From: an uncultured Roseburia sp.
GTDB taxonomy: Bacteria; Bacillota; Clostridia; Lachnospirales; Lachnospiraceae
Assembly (NCBI GenBank): GCA_934317215.1
Contig: CAKREH010000015.1
Location: forward strand, 1-64,000
Reading direction: 5' to 3'
Length of the DNA: 64,000 nt
Of this stretch, positions 40,464 through 50,020 are shown piece after piece; position 1 is the first letter of the stretch, and the number at the start of each line of letters is the position of its first letter. Position numbers and translations under genes: made by a program. The notes beneath the pieces were generated by a model, which searched no databases, was not told the DNA's origin, and saw only the letters and a list, made by a program, of their open reading frames with translations.

Positions 40464-40490
40464 GTGTATTTCCTCCTGTCATTTAAAATC

Positions 40491-41354
40491 TTACTCTTTT
40501 ACCGCACCTGCTGTCATACCTTCAATAAAGTATTTCTGGAAGCAGATAAATAATACAAAGATCGGTATGATAGAAAATACAGAACCGACAACCAGCAGAC
40601 TGTAGTTATCACCATACGGGTTGATCAGTGTATTAAGACCAATGGTCAGTGTGTATTTGTCTGCAGAACGAATAACTAATAACGGCCACAGATAATTGTT
40701 CCATGCATTCATACCATTTAAGATCGCCATCGCTGAGAATGCCGGTTTCATGATCGGCACGATCAGTTTAAAAAAGATACCGTACTCTGTCGCACCATCA
40801 ATACGTCCTGCTTCGATCAGCGATTTAGGCAGTCCCAATAGATACTGACGGAAGAAGAAAATCGTGGATGCATGTGCCAAAAACGGAAGTACTACCGATA
40901 CATAGCTGTCCATCATGCCCCAGCCTGAAATCTGTTTGTAAAGAGGGAGCATAATAACCTCAAACGGTACAGAGAGGATCAAAAGCACTATAATAAAGAA
41001 GAAATTCTTTCCTTTAAAATCATAGGCTGCAAATCCATATGCAACGAATGCACTGATTGCTAAGGTCAGGATCACTGTGATAACTGTCAGGATCAGGCTG
41101 TTGCCAAACCATGTCCAGTAATCATGTTTTCCGGTAAACAGTAATTTATAATTGTCCAGTGTCAGATGTGGGATATCCAGATTCAGGTTTAATCCATACT
41201 GAAGCAGGAAATTTCCCGGTTTAAAGCTTGCCAGTACCAACAGGTAGATCGGCAGGATGGTAAGGATCGCAAGGATGGAAAAAAATATGATCATACCTAT
41301 GGTTGCCGCCCTGTCTTTCTTTTTCTGGCTTGTTCCGATAGATTCTGCTGCCAT
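40491..41354 (-). CDS. Carbohydrate ABC transporter permease (MalG-like)
   Basis: A 287-residue membrane subunit with six hydrophobic helices and the EAA loop EAGRIDGATEYGIFFKLIVPIMKPA, which contacts the ATPase. It pairs with the MalF-like permease encoded just upstream (1-base gap). The ATPase is not in the operon, and a shared MsmK-type ATPase elsewhere is usual for such Firmicute systems. The transported sugar is probably an arabino-oligosaccharide, inferred from the flanking GH51 and GH127 genes. Confidence 0.93.
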   Translation of the reverse strand: MAAESIGTSQKKKDRAATIGMIIFFSILAILTILPIYLLVLASFKPGNFLLQYGLNLNLDIPHLTLDNYKLLFTGKHDYWTWFGNSLILTVITVILTLAISAFVAYGFAAYDFKGKNFFFIIVLLILSVPFEVIMLPLYKQISGWGMMDSYVSVVLPFLAHASTIFFFRQYLLGLPKSLIEAGRIDGATEYGIFFKLIVPIMKPAFSAMAILNGMNAWNNYLWPLLVIRSADKYTLTIGLNTLINPYGDNYSLLVVGSVFSIIPIFVLFICFQKYFIEGMTAGAVKE

Positions 41355-41355
41355 A

Positions 41356-42249
41356 TTATCTCTCCTCCTTCTTAAATGTTCCGGTCAGTGCAAGCTGGAT
41401 GATATTAATGATCATAACAATGATAAGGAGCACTAAACCAACTGCACATGCATATCCCATTGCACGTTTTTCAATACCCTGACGATACAGATAACCAACA
41501 ATCGTAAGTCCGATATTCTGTGGAGAGTTGTTTCCTTTCCATAACATATAAGACTCAAGGAACATGGAAAGTCCTGCATAAATACTGATCGTTAATACAT
41601 AGATCGTGGTCGGTTTTACGAGCGGTACGGAAATACTCTTAAACTGCTGCCACTTTGTTGCTCCGTCGATGGAAGCTGCCTCGTAAAGATCTGTGGAGAT
41701 ATTCTGTAACCCTGCAAGGAAATAGAGGATATTGACACCGGTCCAGCGCCAGCACGCTACCAGGAGAAGTGCAAAGTATCCGGTCCATTCACCTTTCAGC
41801 CATTTAATGGAAGAATGTCCAAAGAAATTTAAAATCTGGTTTGCAAGTGCCGTATCCATCTCACCAAACATCAGACGGAAGATCGTACCTACAACGACAA
41901 CAGATGTCAGTGCCGGGATAAAATAAACAGATTTGAAAAATCCCTTCGCCTTCATCAGTTTACTGTTTAACATACTTGCAAATAACATCGGGAACGGAAT
42001 TAAAAGTACCAGTGTTCCCACCATGTATTTAAAGCTGTTCCAGACTGCTTTTCTGAAATATGTATCTGAGAGTAATCTCTTATAGTTGCTCATTCCAACC
42101 CATTTATCTTTCAGGACGTCCTGAAAACTTAACAGTACACCGTTTGCGATCGGGAATACCCAAAACAAAATGACTGTCAGAACAAATGGAAGAATAAACA
42201 CATAAGGTGCTGCTTTTTGCGAATACAAAAACTTCTTCACTTTATTCAT
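41356..42249 (-). CDS. Sugar ABC transporter permease (MalF-like)
   Basis: A 297-residue permease with six membrane helices and the EAA loop EAASIDGATKWQQFKSISVPLVKPT. The N-terminal PYVFILPFVLTVILFWVFPI is typical of the UgpA/MalF group. It is encoded between the solute-binding protein and the second permease in the arabinan operon. AAAAGGGGG precedes the ATG. Confidence 0.93.
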   Translation of the reverse strand: MNKVKKFLYSQKAAPYVFILPFVLTVILFWVFPIANGVLLSFQDVLKDKWVGMSNYKRLLSDTYFRKAVWNSFKYMVGTLVLLIPFPMLFASMLNSKLMKAKGFFKSVYFIPALTSVVVVGTIFRLMFGEMDTALANQILNFFGHSSIKWLKGEWTGYFALLLVACWRWTGVNILYFLAGLQNISTDLYEAASIDGATKWQQFKSISVPLVKPTTIYVLTISIYAGLSMFLESYMLWKGNNSPQNIGLTIVGYLYRQGIEKRAMGYACAVGLVLLIIVMIINIIQLALTGTFKKEER

Positions 42250-42333
42250 GCTGTAATGCCCCCTTTTCCCTCATAACAGGAAACGGGATGCAGGACATCT
42301 GCCCCACATCCCCGCCTGTTTTAAATCTGTCTC

Positions 42334-43731
42334 TTATTCTCCAAATTCATTCTGAAGTGCTGACTGTGCTTCGTCTAACGCTTCTTTCACATCCATACCG
42401 GACTCGAAAACATTGTTTAAAGTCTCTGTACAGAAGATATTGTTGATTGATGGCATCTTTTCATCTGTGTAGCAGGTCAGTAATCCGATGCCGTCCTGAA
42501 CATCTAATAATGCATCAAATGGCTTTGTATTGAAGTACTGTACATACTTGTTATCCGGGTTCTCTGTTACAGATTTGTCTGTCCATACTGCTGTGTTAAC
42601 CGGGTCAAATCCTAATACGTTCCAAACTTCTACGTTTGCTGTGTCAGAAAGTTTGATGTATGCGAATACTTCTGCTGCAAGGTCAGCATTCGGGCTGGAT
42701 GCTACAACTGCTGTACCTGTACCACCACCACCGATGGTCTTTACTGCATCGTTGTCACCAAATACAGGAGGTGCTGCGATTGCAACTTTACCGGAAAGGT
42801 CTGTCATGTAGCTTAAGTAACGGCTGGTCTGCCAGAATGGCATGATTGCTGCTGCGACATCACCGCTGTTGTATAACGGATATGCTTCCTCGTTGTCAGG
42901 CTGTCCACCGGCGATTACGTCCATAGCACCTGCATCCTGCATATCTTTCATGGTCTGTAAACATTCAACCATTGTGTCATTGTTTACTGCAAGGCTTCCA
43001 TCATCATTTAAGTAATCTCCGCCTTTCTGAGCGAGCATTAAGTTTAATGTCCACTGAGCAGTTGTCTCACATGCTGCAAATGTTTTTCCGGTTGCTTCTT
43101 TGTATTTTGCACCTGCTTCTTTGAAGTCATCCCAGGTCTTGATGGTTGTGTAATCAATACCTGCTGCCTCTAATGCTTCCGTGTTGTAGAAAGCAACGGT
43201 TGTACCAACGTGTGTCGGGAATCCATAATAGTTACCATCTTTGGAGTAAAGCTGTAATCTGGACTCTACTACGTTGTCAAGATACGGCTCTACTGCATCG
43301 TTCAATGGTTTTAATCCGATATCGCCTGTCATGAATGCAGGGAATTTACCAAGCTCGATATCAACGACATCCGGAGCACCCTCTCCTGACTCTAATGCAA
43401 GTGATAATTTGTTGTGCATATCATCATATGCCATGTTGGATAAAACAAGTTTTACTTTCTTATCCGGATTTTCCTCATTCCATTTCTCAGCCATGTTGGT
43501 GTAGAAATCCTGATGGTTCTCGATGAATGTCCAGACCTCAAGTGTTGTGACATCATCACCCTCTACGTCCATCTCTCTTCTTCCTGCGCCGCTGTCTGCG
43601 CTCTCTGTACCGGATGCTGCTTCCCCCGCACCGGAACTGCTGTTTCCTGCTGTGGAATTACCGCCACATCCGGCAAGCATTCCCACTGTCATTGCTGCGC
43701 ACATTAATGCTGCTAAAACCTTCTTCTTCAT
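42334..43731 (-). CDS. Extracellular sugar-binding lipoprotein of the arabinan ABC transporter
   Basis: A 465-residue family 1 solute-binding protein. The signal peptide ends in a lipobox GMLAGC at about residue 21, followed by a Ser/Gly/Ala-rich linker, so it is a surface lipoprotein. Conserved parts include TTLEVWTFIENHQDF, NMAYDDMHNKLSLAL and PDVVDIELGKFPAFM. The start at 43731 follows GGGAGG; a longer open reading frame into the GH127 gene is not used. It is encoded directly downstream of GH127 (86-base gap). Confidence 0.93.
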   Translation of the reverse strand: MKKKVLAALMCAAMTVGMLAGCGGNSTAGNSSSGAGEAASGTESADSGAGRREMDVEGDDVTTLEVWTFIENHQDFYTNMAEKWNEENPDKKVKLVLSNMAYDDMHNKLSLALESGEGAPDVVDIELGKFPAFMTGDIGLKPLNDAVEPYLDNVVESRLQLYSKDGNYYGFPTHVGTTVAFYNTEALEAAGIDYTTIKTWDDFKEAGAKYKEATGKTFAACETTAQWTLNLMLAQKGGDYLNDDGSLAVNNDTMVECLQTMKDMQDAGAMDVIAGGQPDNEEAYPLYNSGDVAAAIMPFWQTSRYLSYMTDLSGKVAIAAPPVFGDNDAVKTIGGGGTGTAVVASSPNADLAAEVFAYIKLSDTANVEVWNVLGFDPVNTAVWTDKSVTENPDNKYVQYFNTKPFDALLDVQDGIGLLTCYTDEKMPSINNIFCTETLNNVFESGMDVKEALDEAQSALQNEFGE

Positions 43732-43817
43732 ACATTTACCTCCCAAATATTTTTCTTTATCAGATCGAAAGTATCTCCTGTTTTCAGACGATCTTCCGTG
43801 TGATACATGTTTTTCTG

Positions 43818-45770
43818 TCAGATCAGCTGTCTGATCCAGACTGCCATCTCCCCTGTTTTCCGGTTGCCCCAGTAACAGTAAGGAACTGCTTTTAACGTCA
43901 CATTCTTTAACTCCGGCGGCTGTTCTTTGTATAACTCTTCTGCTGTCCAGTGATCTTCCAAAATGCGTTTTCCTTTTGCTTCCACCGTCATCACACCGCC
44001 TAATAACTGTTCCTCCCATTTTTCAGTCAGCGCTTCTTTTGTATCCACATATAAGGAACTTAAGTTTTCTCCATTGTCTGTCTCTTCGAGGCAGTATACC
44101 AATGGACCGCGCATGATACATGTTTTTCCTTCATCTGCTCTCACTTTCGGATTTGCATATACAAATCCTGCTTTCATGTCACAGGATATTTTGATCTCCT
44201 CAGATGCTGCAAGATCCGTTATCATAAGATAACCTTTTTTTATGAGCGGTGTTTCTATTTTCTGTGTTCCGCGCCACACGGTAAATTCTTTTGTGTAACC
44301 TGGAATCCGAAGTGCCAGTGTTCCTTTGGAAGCTTTTTCTGATTCCAGATGAACCGTTACCGTTCCATCCTTTAAGAAACTGCTTTCCATTATTACTTCT
44401 GTTTCTGTCTCTCCAAGCAGAAGTTTTGTCTGATTGGATATGTATAAATTAATGTATAAACTATTTTCATCTGCTCCATAGATGTACTGTCCTAAAGAAG
44501 CAAGTGTTCTTGCAATATTCGGCGGACAGCACGCCACACCAAACCATTTCTGTCTGACCGGCTTTACATGCTCCATGGATGTCCTCTCAATGCAGTTATC
44601 CGGCCATACTTCCAATGGATTGACATAGAAGAAACTCTTTCCATCCATCGCGATCCCGGCAAGTACTGTATTGTAAAGCGCTTTCTCCACGATGTCCGCA
44701 TATTTTGCGTCTTTTGTGATCTGCGCCATCCGGTTTCCAAACATCGCAAGCCCGATGGATGCACAGGATTCGGAATAATTTCTGTCGTTCGGAAGATCAT
44801 AGTCGGTTGTGAACCGTTCTAACAATCCCGATGAACCAATGCCTCCTGTGATGTACATCCTTTTCTCTGTCATGTTATTCCAGAGGGTCTTACAGGCATC
44901 TAATAACGTCTCATCCTGATACTCATACGCCAGATCTGCCATTGCGCTGTAGAGATAAACGGCTCTTACCGCATGCCCCTCTGCTGTCTTCTGCTCTCTG
45001 ACCGGCAGATGTGACTGGGAATACTCCGGTACATATCCGGCAAATTCAGGAAATATCTGCTGATATTTTTCTTTCTTTTCTTCCTGAAAGAAATAATTTT
45101 CTCCCACACCTCTTGTATCGATAAAATATTTCGCAAGGTCTAAATATCTTTTCTGTCCGGTTGCCCGGTACAATTTTACCAGAGCAAGTTCTATTTCCGG
45201 ATGTCCCGGATATCCATGACACTTTTCTTCCTCCGGTCCAAAGGTTTCACAGATCAGATCTGCAAATCTTGAAACAATATCGAGGAACTTTCTTTTCCCT
45301 GTCGCATTGTAATATGCAGCTGCCGCCTCGATCATGTGTCCCGCCGTGTAAAGTTCGTGTCCTTCTTTCAGGTTCGTCCAGCGTCTGTCCGGTTCTTTGA
45401 TCGTGAAGTAGGTATTTAAATATCCGTCTTCACATTGTGCCTTCCCAATCAGGTCGATCGTCTCATCGGCAAGTTTTTCCAACTTTTCATCTCTTCCGGA
45501 TGAATCTAAGGTAAATGCAACTGCCTCTAACCACTTTGCAACATCGGTATCCTGGAAGACAGCTCCTTCAAAATCTCCCTCTGCCTCGCCTGCAGCGATC
45601 TTAAAGTTCTTGATACAGTGGCTTGGTGCCGCATCTTTTACATTGTCATTTAACGTGTTCCACTGGTAAGGAAGTATGACATCTTTTACTAAGCGGATGT
45701 ATTTATCCCAAAACGCATCTTTGATCTGGATCTGATGCAGCGGCACATCTGTCAGTTTTTCCTTCTCCAT
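43818..45770 (-). CDS. GH127 beta-L-arabinofuranosidase
   Basis: A 650-residue glycoside hydrolase family 127 enzyme that cleaves beta-L-arabinofuranosyl linkages, as in hydroxyproline-linked plant arabinans. The N-terminal VPLHQIQIKDAFWDKYI and the GYLNTYFTIKEPDRRW region are typical. The zinc/thiolate cluster contributing the cysteine nucleophile is seen as FGVACCPPNIARTLAS near residue 413. No signal peptide. It is the first gene of the operon and lies downstream of a LacI gene, with palindromic operator candidates in the intervening 463 bases. Confidence 0.93.
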   Translation of the reverse strand: MEKEKLTDVPLHQIQIKDAFWDKYIRLVKDVILPYQWNTLNDNVKDAAPSHCIKNFKIAAGEAEGDFEGAVFQDTDVAKWLEAVAFTLDSSGRDEKLEKLADETIDLIGKAQCEDGYLNTYFTIKEPDRRWTNLKEGHELYTAGHMIEAAAAYYNATGKRKFLDIVSRFADLICETFGPEEEKCHGYPGHPEIELALVKLYRATGQKRYLDLAKYFIDTRGVGENYFFQEEKKEKYQQIFPEFAGYVPEYSQSHLPVREQKTAEGHAVRAVYLYSAMADLAYEYQDETLLDACKTLWNNMTEKRMYITGGIGSSGLLERFTTDYDLPNDRNYSESCASIGLAMFGNRMAQITKDAKYADIVEKALYNTVLAGIAMDGKSFFYVNPLEVWPDNCIERTSMEHVKPVRQKWFGVACCPPNIARTLASLGQYIYGADENSLYINLYISNQTKLLLGETETEVIMESSFLKDGTVTVHLESEKASKGTLALRIPGYTKEFTVWRGTQKIETPLIKKGYLMITDLAASEEIKISCDMKAGFVYANPKVRADEGKTCIMRGPLVYCLEETDNGENLSSLYVDTKEALTEKWEEQLLGGVMTVEAKGKRILEDHWTAEELYKEQPPELKNVTLKAVPYCYWGNRKTGEMAVWIRQLI

Positions 45771-45807
45771 AACTTCCTCCCTCCTTCATGCGCCTGTCAT
45801 GTGCAAT

Positions 45808-45821
45808 ATTAAACGTTTAAT
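45808..45821. promoter_or_regulatory. LacI-type operator candidate upstream of GH127
   Basis: Perfect 14-base palindrome ATTAAACGTTTAAT with a central CG, as in LacI-family operators, 38 bases upstream of the GH127 start. Confidence 0.65.
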
Positions 45822-46085
45822 CAAATCAAAATGCCTATTTTCAGTTTATTTTCAGTTTATTTACATTCTATTCATACTTTTTACTTTATTCTGAAATGCT
45901 TTTACTTTTTTTCGTTATTTTGATTGATTTCTGTTTCGTTCTTGTTTATATATACCACACTAACTGCTATAATTAAAGTCTGTTATTTTTCATTTATCTA
46001 TATATATTCTTTTATTTTTATGTTATTTTCTCATGTTTTCTGTCTTTTTCTTAGTTTTTGCTTTTTCGCACAACTTTATTATTTT

Positions 46086-46098
46086 TTAAATCGTTTAA
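46086..46098. promoter_or_regulatory. Second LacI-type operator candidate
   Basis: TTAAATCGTTTAA, near-identical half sites to the palindrome at 45808, in the same LacI-GH127 gap. The rest of this A/T-rich 463-base gap also has a direct repeat TTTTCAGTTTATTTTCAGTTTATTT-like at 45838-45862 and no gene. Confidence 0.5.
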
Positions 46099-46171
46099 CC
46101 ATGTGCAAGTTGCACAAATAGTACATATTTCCAACAAATCATGAACATAAATGCTTCTTCTGTTCACAAAT

Positions 46172-46218
46172 AAACCGCCTTCTGAATCAGTTCAAAAGCC
46201 TGATATCAGAGGCGGTTT
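46172..46218 (-). terminator. Rho-independent terminator of the lacI-type gene
   Basis: Stem AAACCGCC/GGCGGTTT with a long partly paired interior (CTGATATCAG-like), 16 bases after the regulator's stop. Confidence 0.75.
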
Positions 46219-46233
46219 CATCACGGTTTATTT

Positions 46234-47271
46234 TTATAATGTTTTGATCGACTGGCGGATCAGCTGCTTACATGGAACTTTATAGACCTGCGGTTCTGCC
46301 GTCTCGCCTGGCTTTTTCTCCACCAGACTGATCATAACCTCAGCAGCCCTGTAACCGATATCATGAAGCGGCAGTTCAGTCGTAGACAGCGGCGGCTTAT
46401 AATAACTTGACAGCTCCCTGTTATCGTATCCCGCAACAGATATCTCCTGTGGTATCTTTATCCCCGACTCATCTGCCCAGTCATAACATCCGCCTGCCAT
46501 AAGATCATTCATGCAGAATATTGCCGTCACCTGTTTTTTAAAAAGCACTTCTGCTCCGGTATGTCCGGATCCTCTTCCCCAGTCTCCATAGTAGATCAGC
46601 TCCGGATCATATAAAAGCCCCTCATCCCGCAATGCCTTCTGATATCCGATCAGACGTGCCTGCGCATGAAGGCTGTCTGCTTTTCCGGTGATCACTCCAA
46701 TTTTTTTATGTCCCTGTGCAATCAGATAACGGATCATCTCATATGCACCATGCTCGTCATCCACAACTATGGAGGGGATGCTTTTACTCTCCGTATAACC
46801 ATAAGCCATCACAGCTGGAATACTCAGATTATCCGGGATGCAGTGCATGATACGCTCATGTGCCGTCACATAAATGATCCCATCCACCTGCGTTGCGATC
46901 AGTTTCCTGATCTCCTCATCCACCAGTCCGTAATAATCAGTTCTGTGATAATAATAGTCGTTATATTTTTTATACAATCTTAGATTTATCAGAAGAATCT
47001 GATATTTTACCTTTTCACAATATTCGGTGATGCCGTCAATAATATCCGGAATACTGAATATTGTCATATCCTCTGCAATGACTCCGATACTTCTGGTATT
47101 GCGCGCCTTAAGATTTTTCGCCACATAGTTTGGCATATAATCCATGTCTTTTGCAGTTTTTAACACAAGATTTCTTGTTGCTTCACTTGCCCCCGGCTTT
47201 TCATTCAGGATATTCGAAACGGTAGCTACCGACACACCGCAGGCTTTTGCAATTTCTTTGATCGTCGCCAT
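46234..47271 (-). CDS. LacI-family transcriptional regulator
   Basis: A 345-residue LacI/GalR repressor. Residues 1-50 hold the HTH (MATIKEIAKACGVSVATVSNILN) and hinge helix (YVAKNLKARNTRSIGVIAED). A periplasmic-binding-protein-like sugar domain follows, with VDDEHGAYEMIRYLI and AIFCMNDLMAGG. It precedes the GH127-ABC-GH51 operon on the same strand and very likely controls it through ATTAAACGTTTAAT-type operators, relieved by arabinose or an arabino-oligosaccharide; the effector is inferred. Confidence 0.93.
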   Translation of the reverse strand: MATIKEIAKACGVSVATVSNILNEKPGASEATRNLVLKTAKDMDYMPNYVAKNLKARNTRSIGVIAEDMTIFSIPDIIDGITEYCEKVKYQILLINLRLYKKYNDYYYHRTDYYGLVDEEIRKLIATQVDGIIYVTAHERIMHCIPDNLSIPAVMAYGYTESKSIPSIVVDDEHGAYEMIRYLIAQGHKKIGVITGKADSLHAQARLIGYQKALRDEGLLYDPELIYYGDWGRGSGHTGAEVLFKKQVTAIFCMNDLMAGGCYDWADESGIKIPQEISVAGYDNRELSSYYKPPLSTTELPLHDIGYRAAEVMISLVEKKPGETAEPQVYKVPCKQLIRQSIKTL

Positions 47272-47336
47272 AACCTTACCTCCCGTACCACAAATCCCCT
47301 TTATTTAACAATATTTCCAGTGAAAAATCAATATCT

Positions 47337-47353
47337 TTCGATCAGGTATCGAA
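47337..47353. promoter_or_regulatory. Perfect dyad ahead of the glycosyltransferase gene
   Basis: TTCGAT-CAGGT-ATCGAA, a 6-base perfect inverted repeat with a 5-base spacer. It covers the -35 region of a likely extended -10 promoter (TGC-TACACT, 47369-47377) for the gene at 47385. Confidence 0.5.
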
Positions 47354-47384
47354 TTTTGGCCCGGATTATGCTACACTGATATCT

Positions 47385-48524
47385 ATGAAAATATTAATTT
47401 TATCCTGTAATACCGGCGAGGGACACAATGCCGCCGGAAAAGCGATCCGGGAAGCAGCAATCCGGTGCGGTCACACCGCCGACATGCTTGATATGTTCCT
47501 GCTCTCCGGGGAAAAAACTTCACATGCAGTAGGCGGTGCCTATGTGGAACTTGTCAAACATATGCCGCATGCCTTTGGTATGCTCTATAAGATCGGCATG
47601 GCAATTTCAGGCAATAAACACAAATCACCGGTCTACTATGCCAATGCACTGATGGCAAAAAAACTGGCTGCCTATTTAAGCCAGCATGATTATGATATCA
47701 TCGTAACGCCGCATCTTTACCCGGCAGAAACAATGACATATATGAAGAAAAAAGGCATGTTACAGATTCCCGCAGCTGCTATCGGCACCGATTATACCTG
47801 TATTCCGTTCTGGGAGGAAACGGAGCTTGATGCATATTTTCTTCCCCACGAAGACTGTGTCTCAGAATATGTGAACCGCGGGATTCCCGCCAGTAAATTA
47901 TACCCTTATGGCATTCCTGTCAGCGGCGCATTTTTTCCTGCCAAAGACCGCACTGCAGCGAAGATCCGTGCGCGCAGTTCTTTAAATCTGCCGCAGGATG
48001 TCCCGATCTGTCTGGTCATGAGCGGCAGTATGGGATTTGGAAAACTTGCCATATTTGCAGCAGAGCTTTCACTGCGATTAAAATCCGGCGAGCATATGGT
48101 CATCATCTGTGGCAATAACAAACGTATTTACGCCGTGCTGCAGAAACAGTTTCAAAACAATCCTCGGGTTCACATTTTGGGCTACACCAACCGGGTTGCA
48201 GACTATATGGATGCCTGTGATGTGATTTTCACCAAACCGGGCGGACTTACCTCCACCGAAGCGTTAGTAAAACGTATCCCGATCGTCCACACCGCGCCAA
48301 TCCCCGGATGTGAGACTGCAAACCGCAATTTTTTTGTAAAAAGACATCTTTCTGTCTCCTCAAAATACATTGCCAAACAGATCACACTTGGAAAAAGACT
48401 GCTCTCTGACACCCAGGATACGCACGGAAAACGTTCTCTTCGCGAAGAAATGCTTCTGGCCCAGAAAGAAAACGGAAAACCAGACGCTGCCGTGCACATT
48501 ATAAAAACACTGGAGAAACTATGA
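47385..48524 (+). CDS. Diacylglycerol/UDP-sugar glycosyltransferase (MGDG synthase-like, UgtP-type)
   Basis: A 379-residue GT28-type glycosyltransferase related to monogalactosyldiacylglycerol synthase and UgtP, which glycosylate diacylglycerol in the membrane. The N-terminal SCNTGEGHNAAGKAI is the lipid-acceptor motif, and the C-terminal TKPGGLTSTEALVKRIPIV is the nucleotide-sugar site. No Shine-Dalgarno precedes the ATG, and the nearest -10 lies only 8 bases upstream, so the mRNA may be leaderless. Its stop overlaps the PlsY-like gene by 4 bases, forming a lipid-synthesis pair. Confidence 0.88.
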   Translation: MKILILSCNTGEGHNAAGKAIREAAIRCGHTADMLDMFLLSGEKTSHAVGGAYVELVKHMPHAFGMLYKIGMAISGNKHKSPVYYANALMAKKLAAYLSQHDYDIIVTPHLYPAETMTYMKKKGMLQIPAAAIGTDYTCIPFWEETELDAYFLPHEDCVSEYVNRGIPASKLYPYGIPVSGAFFPAKDRTAAKIRARSSLNLPQDVPICLVMSGSMGFGKLAIFAAELSLRLKSGEHMVIICGNNKRIYAVLQKQFQNNPRVHILGYTNRVADYMDACDVIFTKPGGLTSTEALVKRIPIVHTAPIPGCETANRNFFVKRHLSVSSKYIAKQITLGKRLLSDTQDTHGKRSLREEMLLAQKENGKPDAAVHIIKTLEKL

Positions 48525-49141
48525 TATATTTTCTTTTTATCCTTTTGGGATTCGTTCTTGGCAGTACATTGTTTGCTTACTGGATTCCAAGATTATTTTT
48601 CAAAACCGACATCACAAAAGTTCCCGGCGACCACAATCCCGGCGTTGCAAATGCCTACATGCAGGCCGGCTTTTTTGCCGGAACTCTCTCCCTTCTCTGT
48701 GAACTTTTCAAAGGCGCTGTCCCGGTTTTTCTTGCAGACAGGATCTTAGACCGGGATTCCATGCTGTTTGCACTTGTCATGGCATCTCCGGTATTCGGCC
48801 ACGCTTTTCCGTTTTTCCAAAAAGAAAGAGGCGGCAAAGCGATTGCCGTCTCTTTCGGAGTTATGATTGGACTGTTTCCGGAAATTCATCCGTTATTCTG
48901 TCTGATCTTTTATTATATTTTATTCTCACTGGTACTCACACTGCGTCCGCATTCTTTCCGGTCCGTCATCACATACGGACTGTTTACGCTGACCGTGTTC
49001 CTTTTTGTACCGGTAAATTCCATACGGCTTGGCTGCTGTATCATTTCAGCGATCGTGATCTACCGCCACGTTATCCGCTGCCACGATGAAACTTTACAGG
49101 CACTTTTATTGGGGAAATATCCATTATTTCACAGATCCTGA
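48521..49141 (+). CDS. PlsY-like glycerol-3-phosphate acyltransferase (divergent)
   Basis: A 206-residue membrane protein of the PlsY family, which acylates glycerol-3-phosphate from acyl-phosphate. Motif 1 appears as GFVLGSTLFAYWI, motif 2 as PGDHNPGVANAYMQAG (where canonical PlsY has GSGNxGATN), and motif 3 as GHAFPFFQKERGGKAIA. These are recognisable but altered, so it is probably a second, divergent PlsY rather than the housekeeping one. It is translationally coupled (ATGA) to the glycosyltransferase. Confidence 0.82.
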   Translation: MIYFLFILLGFVLGSTLFAYWIPRLFFKTDITKVPGDHNPGVANAYMQAGFFAGTLSLLCELFKGAVPVFLADRILDRDSMLFALVMASPVFGHAFPFFQKERGGKAIAVSFGVMIGLFPEIHPLFCLIFYYILFSLVLTLRPHSFRSVITYGLFTLTVFLFVPVNSIRLGCCIISAIVIYRHVIRCHDETLQALLLGKYPLFHRS

Positions 49142-49144
49142 ATT

Positions 49145-50020
49145 TTACCAGCAAAGCACCTCATGACCGTCTTCTGTCACCAGTACCATGATCTCCCACT
49201 GTGCTGATGGAAGTCCGTCCTCGGTATAAACTTCCCAGTCATTTTCAGAATCTACATAAATATCCACTTTTCCCATATTGACCATCGGTTCGATCGTAAA
49301 GATCATGCCCGGAACTAAGAGCATTTCCTGCCCACGTCTGGTATTATAGCCAACCCACGGTTCCTCATGGAACTCAAGTCCGACGCCATGTCCACCGATC
49401 TCACGCACTACCGTATAACCGTTTGCAAATGCATGGTCATGCACAGCCTGACCCATATCGCCTAAAAATCCCCACGGTTTTACCTCTTTCAAACCAAGCT
49501 CCACGCACTCTTTTGTCACTTCGACAAGGCGTTTTTTCTCCGGACTTACATCCCCGATGCAGAACATTCTTGAAGAATCGGAAAAATATCCGTTTAAGAT
49601 CGTGGATACATCCACATTGATGATGTCACCAGACTTTAAGATCACATCTTTTGACGGGAATCCATGACATACCTGATCATTGACGGAAGTACATACACTG
49701 TACGGATATCCCTCGTAGTTCAGCGGTGCAGGAATACCGCCCATCTCTGTTGTCATATCATAAACAATCTTATCGATCTCTGCTGTATTCATTCCTTCAT
49801 GAATATGTTTCTCAATGTAATCAAGCACTGCAATATTGATCTTGCAGCTCTCCCTGATTCCTGCGATCTGGTCTGCATTCTTGATCAGATCATGTGTCGG
49901 AACGATATGTCCCTGTGAAGCGATCATGGCGATACGCTCATCAAATGCCTGATGGCATGCTTTATATTTTTTTCCGCTTCCGCACCAGCACGGATCATTT
50001 CTACCAATTTTTACTGACAT
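49145..50020 (-). CDS. map: Methionine aminopeptidase type I with N-terminal SEC-C motif
   Basis: A 291-residue metallo-aminopeptidase that removes the initiator methionine. Residues 4-23 form a SEC-C zinc motif (GRNDPCWCGSGKKYKACH), a variant known in clostridia. Catalytic metal ligands occur in INVDVSTILNGYFSDSSR, GHGVGLEFHEEP and FTIEPM. The ATG lies inside the end of yqeY, overlapping by 10 bases. It is convergent with the PlsY-like gene, leaving only 3 bases between the two stops. Confidence 0.95.
   Translation of the reverse strand: MSVKIGRNDPCWCGSGKKYKACHQAFDERIAMIASQGHIVPTHDLIKNADQIAGIRESCKINIAVLDYIEKHIHEGMNTAEIDKIVYDMTTEMGGIPAPLNYEGYPYSVCTSVNDQVCHGFPSKDVILKSGDIINVDVSTILNGYFSDSSRMFCIGDVSPEKKRLVEVTKECVELGLKEVKPWGFLGDMGQAVHDHAFANGYTVVREIGGHGVGLEFHEEPWVGYNTRRGQEMLLVPGMIFTIEPMVNMGKVDIYVDSENDWEVYTEDGLPSAQWEIMVLVTEDGHEVLCW

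Noticed and set aside
43732..44019. Long N-terminal extension of the arabinan binding protein into the GH127 gene
   Set aside because: The lipoprotein signal peptide begins at 43731 with a good ribosome binding site; the extension only reads GH127 sequence in another frame.
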